Below, in pieces: positions 8,545 through 16,906 of a stretch of DNA of 64,000 nucleotides. Numbering within the stretch: the first letter of the stretch is position 1; every line of letters begins with the position of its first letter. A program made the translations under genes and the position numbers. The DNA is taken from assembly GCA_947167105.1 (NCBI GenBank), contig CAMVGU010000001.1, positions 124,001 to 188,000 on the forward strand, written 5' to 3'. The notes beneath the pieces are model-generated. The model was not told the DNA's origin. It worked only from the letters and a program-made list of their open reading frames with translations, and made no database searches. Origin of the DNA: an uncultured Selenomonas sp. (lineage in GTDB: Bacteria; Bacillota; Negativicutes; Selenomonadales; Selenomonadaceae).

Positions 8545-9396
8545 TTGCTGAAGATTGCTGTTTTTCCGAACCTGGACAAGCCTGAATCTCCGGAAGTCCT
8601 GCGCCGTCTGTTTGCTTTTTTCCAAGGCAAAGAGGTACGTTTGATGCTGCCGCCCCGGGAAGCAGATTTCTTCGGCTTTGCAGACTATGCTACGGAGCGG
8701 ATAGAGGAACAGCCAACTGATATCGCGCTCAGCGTAGGCGGCGATGGTACCTTGCTTGGGGTGTGCCGCCGCTATGGGCATCGTCCGGTATCGGTTTGCG
8801 GCATCAATATCGGTACATTCGGGTTCATGGCTGATATTGAATTGCAGGAACTTGAGACAAAGCTGCAAAAAATACTGGACGGCAATTATAATATCGAACA
8901 TCGCTTGCTGCTGGCAGGTTTCGTGCGCAGGGAAGGCGAGGAGAAATTCCTGGGGCATGCCATTAATGATGTGGTCATCACCAAAGGCGGTGTTGCGCGT
9001 ATGCTGCATCTTGGCCTGCGTATCAATGAGCAGCATCTGATGGATTATCAGGCAGATGGCATCATCGTTTCCTCAGCGACAGGTTCCACTGCATATTCCT
9101 TATCGGCAGGCGGGCCTATTATGACACCGACGGTAAGGGCACTCCTGGTGACGCCTATCTGTGCTCATACCTTGAATATGAGGCCGCTGGTCATTGGAGA
9201 AGAGGATATCGTACACATCGACATTGCGGCAGTCCATCAGGATATCCTGGTGACATTCGACGGACAGGAAAGCTACCGCCTCCAGCCCGGTGATGAGGTT
9301 GTGGTCAAGAAATCCGAGGGGCAGGCCAGCATCGTAAAATTCGAGGACAAAGATTATTACCAGATTTTATGTACCAAGCTATGGAAAAACATATAG
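8545..9396 (+). CDS. nadK: NAD kinase
   Basis: Phosphorylates NAD to NADP. 283 residues. The signature motifs are SVGGDGTLLGVCR (ATP/NAD binding, with the catalytic-loop Asp), NIGTFGFMADIE, and TGSTAYSLSAGGPI. The start is TTG at 8545, because AGGAG lies 9 bases upstream and no in-frame ATG precedes the first conserved strand LKIAVFPNLDKP. The gene sits between tlyA and argR. Confidence 0.95.
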   Translation: MLKIAVFPNLDKPESPEVLRRLFAFFQGKEVRLMLPPREADFFGFADYATERIEEQPTDIALSVGGDGTLLGVCRRYGHRPVSVCGINIGTFGFMADIELQELETKLQKILDGNYNIEHRLLLAGFVRREGEEKFLGHAINDVVITKGGVARMLHLGLRINEQHLMDYQADGIIVSSATGSTAYSLSAGGPIMTPTVRALLVTPICAHTLNMRPLVIGEEDIVHIDIAAVHQDILVTFDGQESYRLQPGDEVVVKKSEGQASIVKFEDKDYYQILCTKLWKNI

Positions 9397-9414
9397 AAAA
9401 GAGGGAACCAGGGC

Positions 9415-9894
9415 ATGAAGAGCAAGCGGCACGAACTGATCAGGGCTATAATCGCGCGCCAGCCTGTCGAGACGCAGGAGGAATTGGCCGATGCGCTGCG
9501 CGCCGAGCAGGTACAGGTCACACAGGCTACGGTCTCTCGCGATATCAAGGAAATGGGCCTTATAAAAGTGCCGTCAATTGGCGGGCATTACCGTTACGCC
9601 GAGCCCCAGAAGCGTACAGCGCTCTACACCCAGGGACGGCTGGCCAGGCTGTTCCGGGACAATGTGCTTGGTATGGACTTCAGCGAGAATCTTCTGGTAC
9701 TGAAAACACTGCCCGGATCGGCCAATATAGTGGCAGCAGGTCTTGATAGCTCGGACTGGCGGGAGATCATCGGCACCATAGCGGGGGATGACAATGTCCT
9801 GGTGATCATCAAGCCGAAAAAAGCAGTACCGGCCGTAATGGCACGCCTGGGTAAGTTCTTTGGAGCAGTTCCGAAGACACTGGAGGAGCAATGA
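9415..9894 (+). CDS. argR: Arginine repressor ArgR
   Basis: Hexameric arginine-sensing repressor. 159 residues: an N-terminal winged helix (about 1-70, with TQATVSRDIKEMGLIK as the recognition region) and a C-terminal oligomerisation/arginine domain containing GTIAGDDNVLVI, where the GDD acids bind arginine. In firmicutes argR lies just before recN as here; the repressor acts on arginine genes elsewhere. Ribosome binding site GAGGGAACCAGGG. The stop overlaps the region of the recN ribosome binding site. Confidence 0.95.
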   Translation: MKSKRHELIRAIIARQPVETQEELADALRAEQVQVTQATVSRDIKEMGLIKVPSIGGHYRYAEPQKRTALYTQGRLARLFRDNVLGMDFSENLLVLKTLPGSANIVAAGLDSSDWREIIGTIAGDDNVLVIIKPKKAVPAVMARLGKFFGAVPKTLEEQ

Positions 9895-9895
9895 A

Positions 9896-11596
9896 ATGCT
9901 GAAAACATTGACCGTCTGGAATTTTGCGTTGCTGGAGCATGTGCAGGTGGAGTTCGGCACGGGGCTGAATATCCTGACCGGAGAAACAGGTGCAGGCAAG
10001 TCTATCCTGATAGATTCCCTGGGGGCTATTCTGGGACGGCGTGTGTCTGCTGATATGATACGTACCGGCTGTGAATGGCTGCGGGTCGAGGCAGTCTTCA
10101 CCCTGGATGATTCCCCCGGCCTGCACGAACTGCTGGCGGCCCAGGCCATAGATGATGCGGAAGGTCTTTTGATTGTCACCCGGCAGGTGTCCCGCAATGG
10201 CCGCAGCCTGGTGCTGGCCAATGGCTGCCACATTACTCTTAGCCTGCTGAAGCAGCTCGGAGCCTTGCTGGTGGATATCCACGGGCAGAACGAAAACCTG
10301 GCCTTGCTGAAGGAGGACAGCCAGTTCCGTCTGCTGGATGCATACGACCCGGCTATAGGAGAAGCTTTGGTCATATATAGCGCAGTTTACGATAAATGGC
10401 ATGCCAGGCAAAAGGAGTATGAGGAAAAAAAGCTGGCTGCAAGGGAATATGCCCAGCGACTGGATATGCTGCGCTGGCAGGATAAGGAAATCAGCGAGGC
10501 CCAGCTTCAGCCAGGGGAGGATGAGAAGCTGGAAACGGAAATACGCAAACTCTCCCACGCAGAGAAGATTGCGGGCTATGTAGAGGATTCTTACGCGCTG
10601 TTCGAGGGAGGGGGCAAATCCGGCATCGGCATATTGCCTGCCCTGTCCCAAGTAAAGAAGCATCTGCAGGATATGCGCCGTTATGATGAAAGCCTTGCCA
10701 ATGCCCAGCAGATTGTGGAGGAGGCGGAGATTTCCCTGCAGGAAGCGGCCTATGAAGTGCGTGATTATGGCGAAGATATGGACTTTAGCCCCCAACGCCT
10801 GGACAAACTTCAGTCCCGTATGGATGTAATTGATAAGCTTTGCAGGAAATATGGTGCCAGAGTAACGGATGTTTTGGCGCATCAGCAGCGGGTGCAGCAG
10901 GAACTGGCCAATATTGAGAATTACGATGATGATATGGCCCGGCTGCAGGAGCAGATTGAGCAGTTGGCCCAGGACATGCAGCAGCAGGCAGCGAAGCTTA
11001 CCGGACTGCGCAAGCAGGCAGCGGGCACATTGAGCAAGGCCATTGAAAGCCAGCTATTGGAACTGGGCATGCCTAAAGCACGTCTGCGCATAGAGACTTC
11101 TGCCAGCGGGAAATATACCGCTACTGGCGCAGATGAAATCACGATGTACTTCTCGGCCAATCCCGGCGAAGCGGAAAAGCCTTTGGCCAAGGTAGCCTCA
11201 GGAGGCGAGCTGTCACGTCTGGCTCTGGCTATCAAGACAGTGGCCGCTTCCCGCGATGCCTCCGTGCCTAGTATGGTATTTGATGAAATTGATACAGGCA
11301 TCGGCGGCCGTACTGCACAGATGGTAGCGGAGCGTATTGCGCTGGTGGCCCGCTTTAAGCAGGTGCTTTGCATCACCCACTTGCCCCAGATTGCCTGCAT
11401 GGCGGATCAGCATCTCTATATCGCGAAGAATTCCGTGGGAGCATCTACCATCACCCAGGTTCGTCCTTTATCTGAGCATGAGCGTGTGCGCGAGATTGCA
11501 CGCATGGCTTCCGGCGCGGACGCTACCACGGCTTCCCTGGATAATGCCCGTGAAATGGTCAGTCATGCAAAATTAAAGAAAAAACAACTGAAATGA
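9896..11596 (+). CDS. recN: DNA repair protein RecN
   Basis: SMC-like ATPase that gathers double-strand break ends for recombination. 566 residues from ATG 9896, chosen because GGAGGAGC is 6 bases upstream and the product begins with the usual MLKTLTVWNFALLEHV. Walker A is GETGAGKSIL at about residues 29-38; central coiled coils flank a short hinge. The C-terminal ATPase half has KVASGGELSRLALAIK (ABC signature) and FDEIDTGIGGRTAQMV (Walker B). The gene is last in the argR operon and is followed by a terminator. Confidence 0.96.
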   Translation: MLKTLTVWNFALLEHVQVEFGTGLNILTGETGAGKSILIDSLGAILGRRVSADMIRTGCEWLRVEAVFTLDDSPGLHELLAAQAIDDAEGLLIVTRQVSRNGRSLVLANGCHITLSLLKQLGALLVDIHGQNENLALLKEDSQFRLLDAYDPAIGEALVIYSAVYDKWHARQKEYEEKKLAAREYAQRLDMLRWQDKEISEAQLQPGEDEKLETEIRKLSHAEKIAGYVEDSYALFEGGGKSGIGILPALSQVKKHLQDMRRYDESLANAQQIVEEAEISLQEAAYEVRDYGEDMDFSPQRLDKLQSRMDVIDKLCRKYGARVTDVLAHQQRVQQELANIENYDDDMARLQEQIEQLAQDMQQQAAKLTGLRKQAAGTLSKAIESQLLELGMPKARLRIETSASGKYTATGADEITMYFSANPGEAEKPLAKVASGGELSRLALAIKTVAASRDASVPSMVFDEIDTGIGGRTAQMVAERIALVARFKQVLCITHLPQIACMADQHLYIAKNSVGASTITQVRPLSEHERVREIARMASGADATTASLDNAREMVSHAKLKKKQLK

Positions 11597-11605
11597 ATGG
11601 CATGG

Positions 11606-11634
11606 AAAAGCCAAGGCGAGTCCTTGACTTTTTT
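11606..11634 (+). terminator. Intrinsic terminator after recN
   Basis: AAAAGCCAAGG (11606-11616) pairs with CCTTGACTTTT (11622-11632) with one C-A mismatch and a 5-base loop, running into TTTTTT. Confidence 0.75.
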
Positions 11635-11698
11635 ATCATGCCTAAGTATCATTAAATGGCAAGGCTTATTGAGGATATGATTCTGGGAGGTTTTCCGG

Positions 11699-12274
11699 AT
11701 GGATGAAGAACTGATTGAGACCAAGGTCAAAAGCGAGACTATCTACGATGGCGTATTGCTGCATGTACGCCGCGACACGGTAAAGCTGCCTAACGGCAAT
11801 GAAGCAAAACGCGAGTGGATCAAGCATCCCGGTGCATCCTCCGTGATTCCGATTTTTCCCGATGGGCAGATTATCCTGGTAAAGCAGTACCGTTATCCGA
11901 TTGAGAAAATCACGCTGGAGGTGCCAGCAGGCAAGCTTGACTCCCCGGATGAAGATCCGCTGGAATGTGCCGTGCGTGAGCTTTCGGAGGAAACCGGCTA
12001 TACAAGCGGTAATATCTATAAGCTGACCACCATCGCTACCACGGTAGGTTTTTCCAATGAAATGATCCATCTCTATGCGGCGGAAGACCTGCAGGAAGGC
12101 AAGCAGCATACGGATGAAGACGAATTCATCAATGTGATCAAGGTGCCGCTTTCAGAGGCTATGCGCATGGTGGAGGATGGGCGCATTATCGATGCGAAAT
12201 CCATTATTTCCATCCTGATGCTGGCAGAGCGCAAGAAAGCATGGCGCAATAATGAGGGAGGCTGGCGCATTTAA
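11699..12274 (+). CDS. Nudix hydrolase, ADP-ribose pyrophosphatase type
   Basis: 191 residues. Hydrolyses nucleoside diphosphates linked to another group; the best family match is ADP-ribose pyrophosphatase (NudF). The Nudix box is visible as GKLDSPDEDPLECAVRELSE followed at once by ETGY, with the metal-binding Glu residues in REL and EE. VPAGKLD before the box is typical of ADP-ribose enzymes. Ribosome binding site GGGAGG. Its stop overlaps the start of the next gene by one base (TAATG), so the two are coupled. Confidence 0.9.
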   Translation: MDEELIETKVKSETIYDGVLLHVRRDTVKLPNGNEAKREWIKHPGASSVIPIFPDGQIILVKQYRYPIEKITLEVPAGKLDSPDEDPLECAVRELSEETGYTSGNIYKLTTIATTVGFSNEMIHLYAAEDLQEGKQHTDEDEFINVIKVPLSEAMRMVEDGRIIDAKSIISILMLAERKKAWRNNEGGWRI

Positions 12275-12900
12275 TGTTTGATTTTGATTTAATGTCCCTG
12301 ATTGCCGGTATTCCCGGGCTTATCATTGCCATGGTGATACATGAGTATGCTCATGCGCGGGTGGCCGTGGCTATGGGGGATTTCACGCCTAAGATCATGG
12401 GACGGCTGACGCTCAACCCTACAGCGCATATTGACCCACTGGGCCTTTTAATGCTGTTCCTGGTGCGTTTCGGCTGGGCAAAGCCGGTGATGATCAATCC
12501 GAACAACTTCAAAGACCCTAAGAAGGGTGATATCCTGGTTTCCCTGGCGGGGCCTGCGGCAAACCTGATTACCGCCTTTGTGGCTCTGGTTGTCTGGGTG
12601 ATGCTGAATAAGGCGGGAGCAGCCAATTCTGTGGGCGTTTTTTATGTAATACAGCTCATTATCATCTACAATATCAATTTCGCAATTTTTAATATGATTC
12701 CGCTGCCGCCGCTGGATGGTTCCCATGTGCTGAAGCAGCTTCTGCCCTACGACCTGGCGTATAAATACGCCAGCCTGGAGCGTTACAGCTTCTTCATCCT
12801 GATTATCCTGATTATGACACCTGCCTTGTCCCTGATTTTCATTCCGGCACAAAGAGCCATTTTCGACCTGTTCCAGCTCCTGCTAACGCCCTTTCTGTAA
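12274..12900 (+). CDS. Site-2 protease family (M50) membrane metalloprotease
   Basis: 208-residue polytopic membrane protein. The zinc site is HEYAH at residues 23-27 in the first helix, and the third ligand is probably Asp in IPLPPLDGSHVLK near residue 148. The short form without a PDZ domain (SpoIVFB/YwhC-like subgroup of rhomboid-like M50 peptidases) cleaves substrates in the membrane. The substrate is unknown. Position before scpA/scpB is a standard firmicute arrangement (ypuF/ypuG region) and does not indicate a substrate. Confidence 0.88.
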   Translation: MFDFDLMSLIAGIPGLIIAMVIHEYAHARVAVAMGDFTPKIMGRLTLNPTAHIDPLGLLMLFLVRFGWAKPVMINPNNFKDPKKGDILVSLAGPAANLITAFVALVVWVMLNKAGAANSVGVFYVIQLIIIYNINFAIFNMIPLPPLDGSHVLKQLLPYDLAYKYASLERYSFFILIILIMTPALSLIFIPAQRAIFDLFQLLLTPFL

Positions 12901-12903
12901 ACC

Positions 12904-13698
12904 ATGGCAGAGCAACGCGATTATACAGTCAGACTGGATGCTTTTGAAGGCCCGCTGGATCTCCTGATGCATCTGATAGAGAAGAACAAGCTGGATATCT
13001 ATGACATTCCCATTGCGGAACTGACTGAGCAATATCTGGCCTATCTGGCGGAGTTCCGTGAATTCAATATGGAGATTGCCAGCTCCTTTTTGGTCATGGC
13101 TGCGACATTATTGCAGATAAAGTCACGCATGATGCTGCCACGGCGTGAAGAGGACGAGGAGGACGAGGAAGAAGACCCACGTCTGGAGCTGGTCAAAAGG
13201 CTGCTGGAATATCGGAAATTCAAGCAGATCAGCTCTGTGCTCAGTGAGATGGCAGGCTCCCAGGGACGCTATGTCTCCCGTGAACCGTTGCCCTTGCCGG
13301 TGCATCATCTGCCGCCGGAGCATTTGTCGCTTAATCAGCTTTTGCGTGCCTTTAACTCCGTATTGCAGGTCAAAGCAGAGCTGGCCATACCGGAAGCGCT
13401 GGTTGCGCCCGAGACATTCAGCATCCAGGGCAAGATGGAGGATTTGCTGGCCTTGCTGTCCAAGCAGGAAGGCTGGCTGCTGTTCTCCGAGGCTTTTCCC
13501 ACGGGATCGCGTACGGAGCTGATTGTGACGTTCCTGGCAATGCTGGAACTTATCAAGCTGAAGGCCGTGATCGTCAGGCAGCGGCAGAATTTCGCGGAAA
13601 TCTATATCTGCATGGGTGAACTGGAACAGTACGAAGTATATAAACAGCAACTGCAGGCAGAGGCAGTTCAGGCAGGGGAGGCGGAGCCGCTTGGATGA
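12904..13698 (+). CDS. scpA: Segregation and condensation protein A
   Basis: Kleisin subunit of the Smc-ScpAB condensin complex. 264 residues. The N-terminal Smc-binding region VRLDAFEGPLDLLMHLIEK and the following DIYDIPIAELTEQYL are diagnostic; an acidic stretch EEDEEDEEEDPRLELVKRL follows, and the C-terminal winged helix binds the other Smc head. No clear ribosome binding site precedes the ATG, so translation may depend on the preceding gene. The end overlaps scpB. Confidence 0.95.
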   Translation: MAEQRDYTVRLDAFEGPLDLLMHLIEKNKLDIYDIPIAELTEQYLAYLAEFREFNMEIASSFLVMAATLLQIKSRMMLPRREEDEEDEEEDPRLELVKRLLEYRKFKQISSVLSEMAGSQGRYVSREPLPLPVHHLPPEHLSLNQLLRAFNSVLQVKAELAIPEALVAPETFSIQGKMEDLLALLSKQEGWLLFSEAFPTGSRTELIVTFLAMLELIKLKAVIVRQRQNFAEIYICMGELEQYEVYKQQLQAEAVQAGEAEPLG

Positions 13699-14317
13699 TG
13701 AAATGCGCATGCCGGGCACAGATATACTGGAAGCTGTGCTGTTTGCAGCAGGCGACCCTATGCATCTGGATGAGCTGCAACATGTACTGCAGACGGATTT
13801 GCTGACGGTGCAGAATCTGCTGACACGGCTGGATCGAGAGCTTAAGGAGCGGCACAGCGGCCTGACAGTGCGCAGGGTTGCCGGCGGCGTGCAGCTCTCC
13901 ACGCGTCCGGAGACTTATGTGTTTGTGGAAAGGCTGGCCCAGGTAGTAGACCGCAAGCTTTCCGCGCCGACGATGGAAACCCTGTCCATCATAGCGTTCA
14001 AGCAGCCCATCACGAAGCAGGAAATCGAGCAGATACGCGGCGTACATGTGGAGCGTGCCCTGGCCAAGCTGGTTGAGCTGGAATTCGTGCACGAGGTCGG
14101 ACGCAAGCAGGTGCTGGGCAGACCTATCCTGTATGGTACCACAGACACGTTCCTGCGCAGCTTTGGGCTGGATTCCCTGTCCGAATTGCCGGAGCTGCCT
14201 ACGGATGCGGAGGCGGCTGCCGGACTGGATGCGGAGCAGCTGGAACTTTTGCAGGAATTTGAAACGGAAGGACAGCAGGCTGCTGCTCCGGCTGCCGCTG
14301 AGGAAGATGAAGATTGA
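13691..14317 (+). CDS. scpB: Segregation and condensation protein B
   Basis: Dimeric winged-helix partner of ScpA in the Smc condensin. 208 residues from TTG 13691, which has AGGGGAGG 8 bases upstream; ATG 13703 is the alternative. Motifs are ILEAVLFAAGDPMHLDEL, the second winged helix ETLSIIAFKQPITKQEIEQI and LGRPILYGTTDTFLRSFG. It overlaps scpA by 8 bases. The C-terminus is acidic and Ala-rich. A terminator starts at its stop codon. Confidence 0.94.
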   Translation: MDDEMRMPGTDILEAVLFAAGDPMHLDELQHVLQTDLLTVQNLLTRLDRELKERHSGLTVRRVAGGVQLSTRPETYVFVERLAQVVDRKLSAPTMETLSIIAFKQPITKQEIEQIRGVHVERALAKLVELEFVHEVGRKQVLGRPILYGTTDTFLRSFGLDSLSELPELPTDAEAAAGLDAEQLELLQEFETEGQQAAAPAAAEEDED

Positions 14318-14353
14318 GCAGCACGCTGGTTGCGCGTGCTGCTTTTGTTCTTT
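14317..14353 (+). terminator. Intrinsic terminator after scpB
   Basis: Perfect 10-bp stem AGCAGCACGC (14317-14326) with GCGTGCTGCT (14334-14343), 7-base loop, followed by TTTTGTTCTTT. Confidence 0.82.
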
Positions 14354-14371
14354 ACGGTAGTAGGTAGGTGT

Positions 14372-16888
14372 ATGATTATGGTTGAGCTCCTGGCTCCTGC
14401 CGGCAGCCCCGAGGCGTTGAAAGCTGCAGTGGAAAGCGGTGCCAATGCCGTTTATCTTGCTGGTCAGCTCTTTGGTGCCCGTGCTTACGCCAGTAATTTT
14501 GACGAAGATGGCTTGAGAGAAGCTATCCGCTACGCCCATCTCAGGGGTGTGCTCATCAATGTGACTGTCAATACGATTGTGGCAGATGAGGAAATGCAGG
14601 CACTGCGTTCCTATCTTGAATTCCTATATGAAGCCGGAGCGGATGCGGTGCTGGTACAAGACCTGGGGGTTGCAAAAATTGCCAGGGAGATTGTGCCGGG
14701 ATTGCCGCTGCATGCCAGCACGCAGATGACAGTGCACAGTCTGGAAGGTGTACTGGCATTGCAGAAGCTGGGCTTCACCAGGGTCGTGCTGGCCCGCGAA
14801 ATGTCGCTCAGGGAAATCAGGTACATCTGCGCTCATGCGGATGTGGAAATCGAAGTATTCATGCACGGCGCTCTTTGCGTCTGTTATTCCGGTCAGTGCC
14901 TGATGAGCAGCATGATTGGCGGTCGCAGCGGCAATCGCGGCCGCTGTGCCCAGCCCTGCCGTCTGCCTTATACACTGGTAGATGAACGGGGCAAGGATGT
15001 GCTGGGTGATAAGGCAGGCTCCTACCTGCTCTCTCCCAGGGATCTCAATACCATTGACCTCATTCCTGAACTGATTGATGCCGGTGTGGCTTCCCTGAAA
15101 ATTGAAGGCCGCATGAAGCGCCCTGAATACGTGGCCACAGTAGTCAGCACCTATCGGAAAGCCATTGACCGTCATTTGTCCGGCGAAGGCTACAGCGTGC
15201 AGCAGCAGGAGCGTGATCGCCTGACCCAGATTTTTAACCGTGACTTTACCACGGCATATCTGCTGGATCGCCCCGGCAAGATGATGATGAGCGATAGACG
15301 CCCCAACAACCGGGGCCTGCTGGCAGGACGTGTGGTGAAATTTGACCGCAACCGGCAGCGCGTGACGGTTAAGCTTTCCGCACCGCTGGCAGCAGGCGAT
15401 CAGGTGGATTTCTGGGTCAAGGTGGGAGGCCGTGTGACCTCAACCATCCGGGAAATGACGGACGCTCAGGGCAGAACTGTTTCAAAAGCAAACAGCGGTG
15501 AAACAGTATCTTTCGAGGTAGCACAGCCCGTGGGTGAACGCAGGGAGACTGTTCCCAGGGAACATGACCGCCTGTTCAAAGTATATGACGCAGAACTGAT
15601 GGAGGAGGCAAAGCATAGCTATACCAGCGGTGCTCCCATACGCCGCATCGGTCTTACGGCCAGGATATTTGCTGCTGTGGGCAAGCCAATGCAGATAGTC
15701 CTCCGTGATGCCGATGGACATCAGGCTGAGGCTCATACGGATTTCATCGCTGAACCGGCTCGCAAGCGCCCCCTGACCGAGGAAACTGTACACAAGCAAA
15801 TTGACCGTCTGGGTACTTCTGTTTTCGAGCTGACGGATTGCAGCATTGAAATCGAGGGCGAGGTCATGGTGCCTGTCAGCGCCATCAACGAAGCCCGTCG
15901 GACAGCAGTTGAGGAATTGGAGCGCCAGCGTTTGGCAGAAATGGCTCCTTATGCACCGAAGCATGATGGCCTGCCGTCCTGGCCGACAGCAAATGCGGCT
16001 GCGCCTGGCCCGGCCCGCCTGATGGTCAGCGTGGATTCCCTGGACAAGATGCAGGCGGCCCTGGAGGGCGGCGCAGATGGCATCCTTTTCGGCGGGGAAT
16101 CCTATGCTCATAGCGCCATCGGCGCAGCGGAATATCATGCAGCCTGGGAACTGGCGCAGCAGAAGTCTGTCCGCATAGATTTCAATACGCCGCGCATTGT
16201 GAAGATGTCTGCCCAGCAGGCATTGGAAGAATTATTGCAGGACTGGCAGGAATATTTCCATGGCGCTGTGCATGTGCATAATATCGGTACATTGGCCCTG
16301 GTGCGGCGTCTGACGAGTTTGCCTGTGCATGGGGACTATTCCCTGGTTTCTTTTAATGTACAGACGCTGAAAGCCTTGCAGGGCCTTGGCGTAGCTGAAG
16401 CTACGCTTTCACCGGAACTGAATTTGAAACAGGTGGAAACTATTGCCAGTCAAAGCCCCTTACCGCTGACATGTATTGTGCACGGGCGACTGGAACTGAT
16501 GGTCTCGGAATACTGCGTAACAGGCAGTTTCCTGGGTAATGTTGGTGAGCAGCCTTGCAGCCAGCCCTGCAAAAGGGGGCGCTATGCGCTGAAAGATCGT
16601 AAGGAGGCAATGTTTCCTTTGGCGATGGATCAGTATTGCCGTATGCATGTGCTGAACAGCAAGGTTCTATCCATGCTGCCCCATGTGATGAAATTCCGCA
16701 GACTAGGAGTGCAAACTTTGCGCTTAGAGGCGAAGGCATTTTCTCCCGCAGAAATCAAGCGCATCACCAGAGCATACAGCAAGGCTCTGTCCTTGCCGGA
16801 GGAGCTGGATGAAGCCCAGCAGGCCTGGGCGGCCAGCGAGGAAGGAACGGAGTTCACGCGCGGACATTACTTCCGCGGGGTTATGTGA
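14372..16888 (+). CDS. U32 family protein with DUF3656 (long form)
   Basis: 838 residues from ATG 14372 (weak TAGGTAGG upstream; ATG 14378 also possible). The U32 N-terminal half starts VELLAPAGSPEALKAAVESG and carries the family signature HGALCVCYSGQCLMSSM followed by SGNRGRCAQPCRLPY with its cysteines near residues 160-195. A DUF3656-type insert follows, and then a second U32-like C-terminal half with IVHGRLELMVSEYCV and CSQPCKRGRYAL. Once called collagenase-like, characterised relatives (RlhA, TrhP) hydroxylate rRNA or tRNA bases. The duplication of the cysteine motif makes it longer than RlhA (about 650 residues). Substrate not determinable. Confidence 0.88.
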   Translation: MIMVELLAPAGSPEALKAAVESGANAVYLAGQLFGARAYASNFDEDGLREAIRYAHLRGVLINVTVNTIVADEEMQALRSYLEFLYEAGADAVLVQDLGVAKIAREIVPGLPLHASTQMTVHSLEGVLALQKLGFTRVVLAREMSLREIRYICAHADVEIEVFMHGALCVCYSGQCLMSSMIGGRSGNRGRCAQPCRLPYTLVDERGKDVLGDKAGSYLLSPRDLNTIDLIPELIDAGVASLKIEGRMKRPEYVATVVSTYRKAIDRHLSGEGYSVQQQERDRLTQIFNRDFTTAYLLDRPGKMMMSDRRPNNRGLLAGRVVKFDRNRQRVTVKLSAPLAAGDQVDFWVKVGGRVTSTIREMTDAQGRTVSKANSGETVSFEVAQPVGERRETVPREHDRLFKVYDAELMEEAKHSYTSGAPIRRIGLTARIFAAVGKPMQIVLRDADGHQAEAHTDFIAEPARKRPLTEETVHKQIDRLGTSVFELTDCSIEIEGEVMVPVSAINEARRTAVEELERQRLAEMAPYAPKHDGLPSWPTANAAAPGPARLMVSVDSLDKMQAALEGGADGILFGGESYAHSAIGAAEYHAAWELAQQKSVRIDFNTPRIVKMSAQQALEELLQDWQEYFHGAVHVHNIGTLALVRRLTSLPVHGDYSLVSFNVQTLKALQGLGVAEATLSPELNLKQVETIASQSPLPLTCIVHGRLELMVSEYCVTGSFLGNVGEQPCSQPCKRGRYALKDRKEAMFPLAMDQYCRMHVLNSKVLSMLPHVMKFRRLGVQTLRLEAKAFSPAEIKRITRAYSKALSLPEELDEAQQAWAASEEGTEFTRGHYFRGVM

Positions 16889-16906
16889 TTTTTTACAGAG
16901 GTACCT

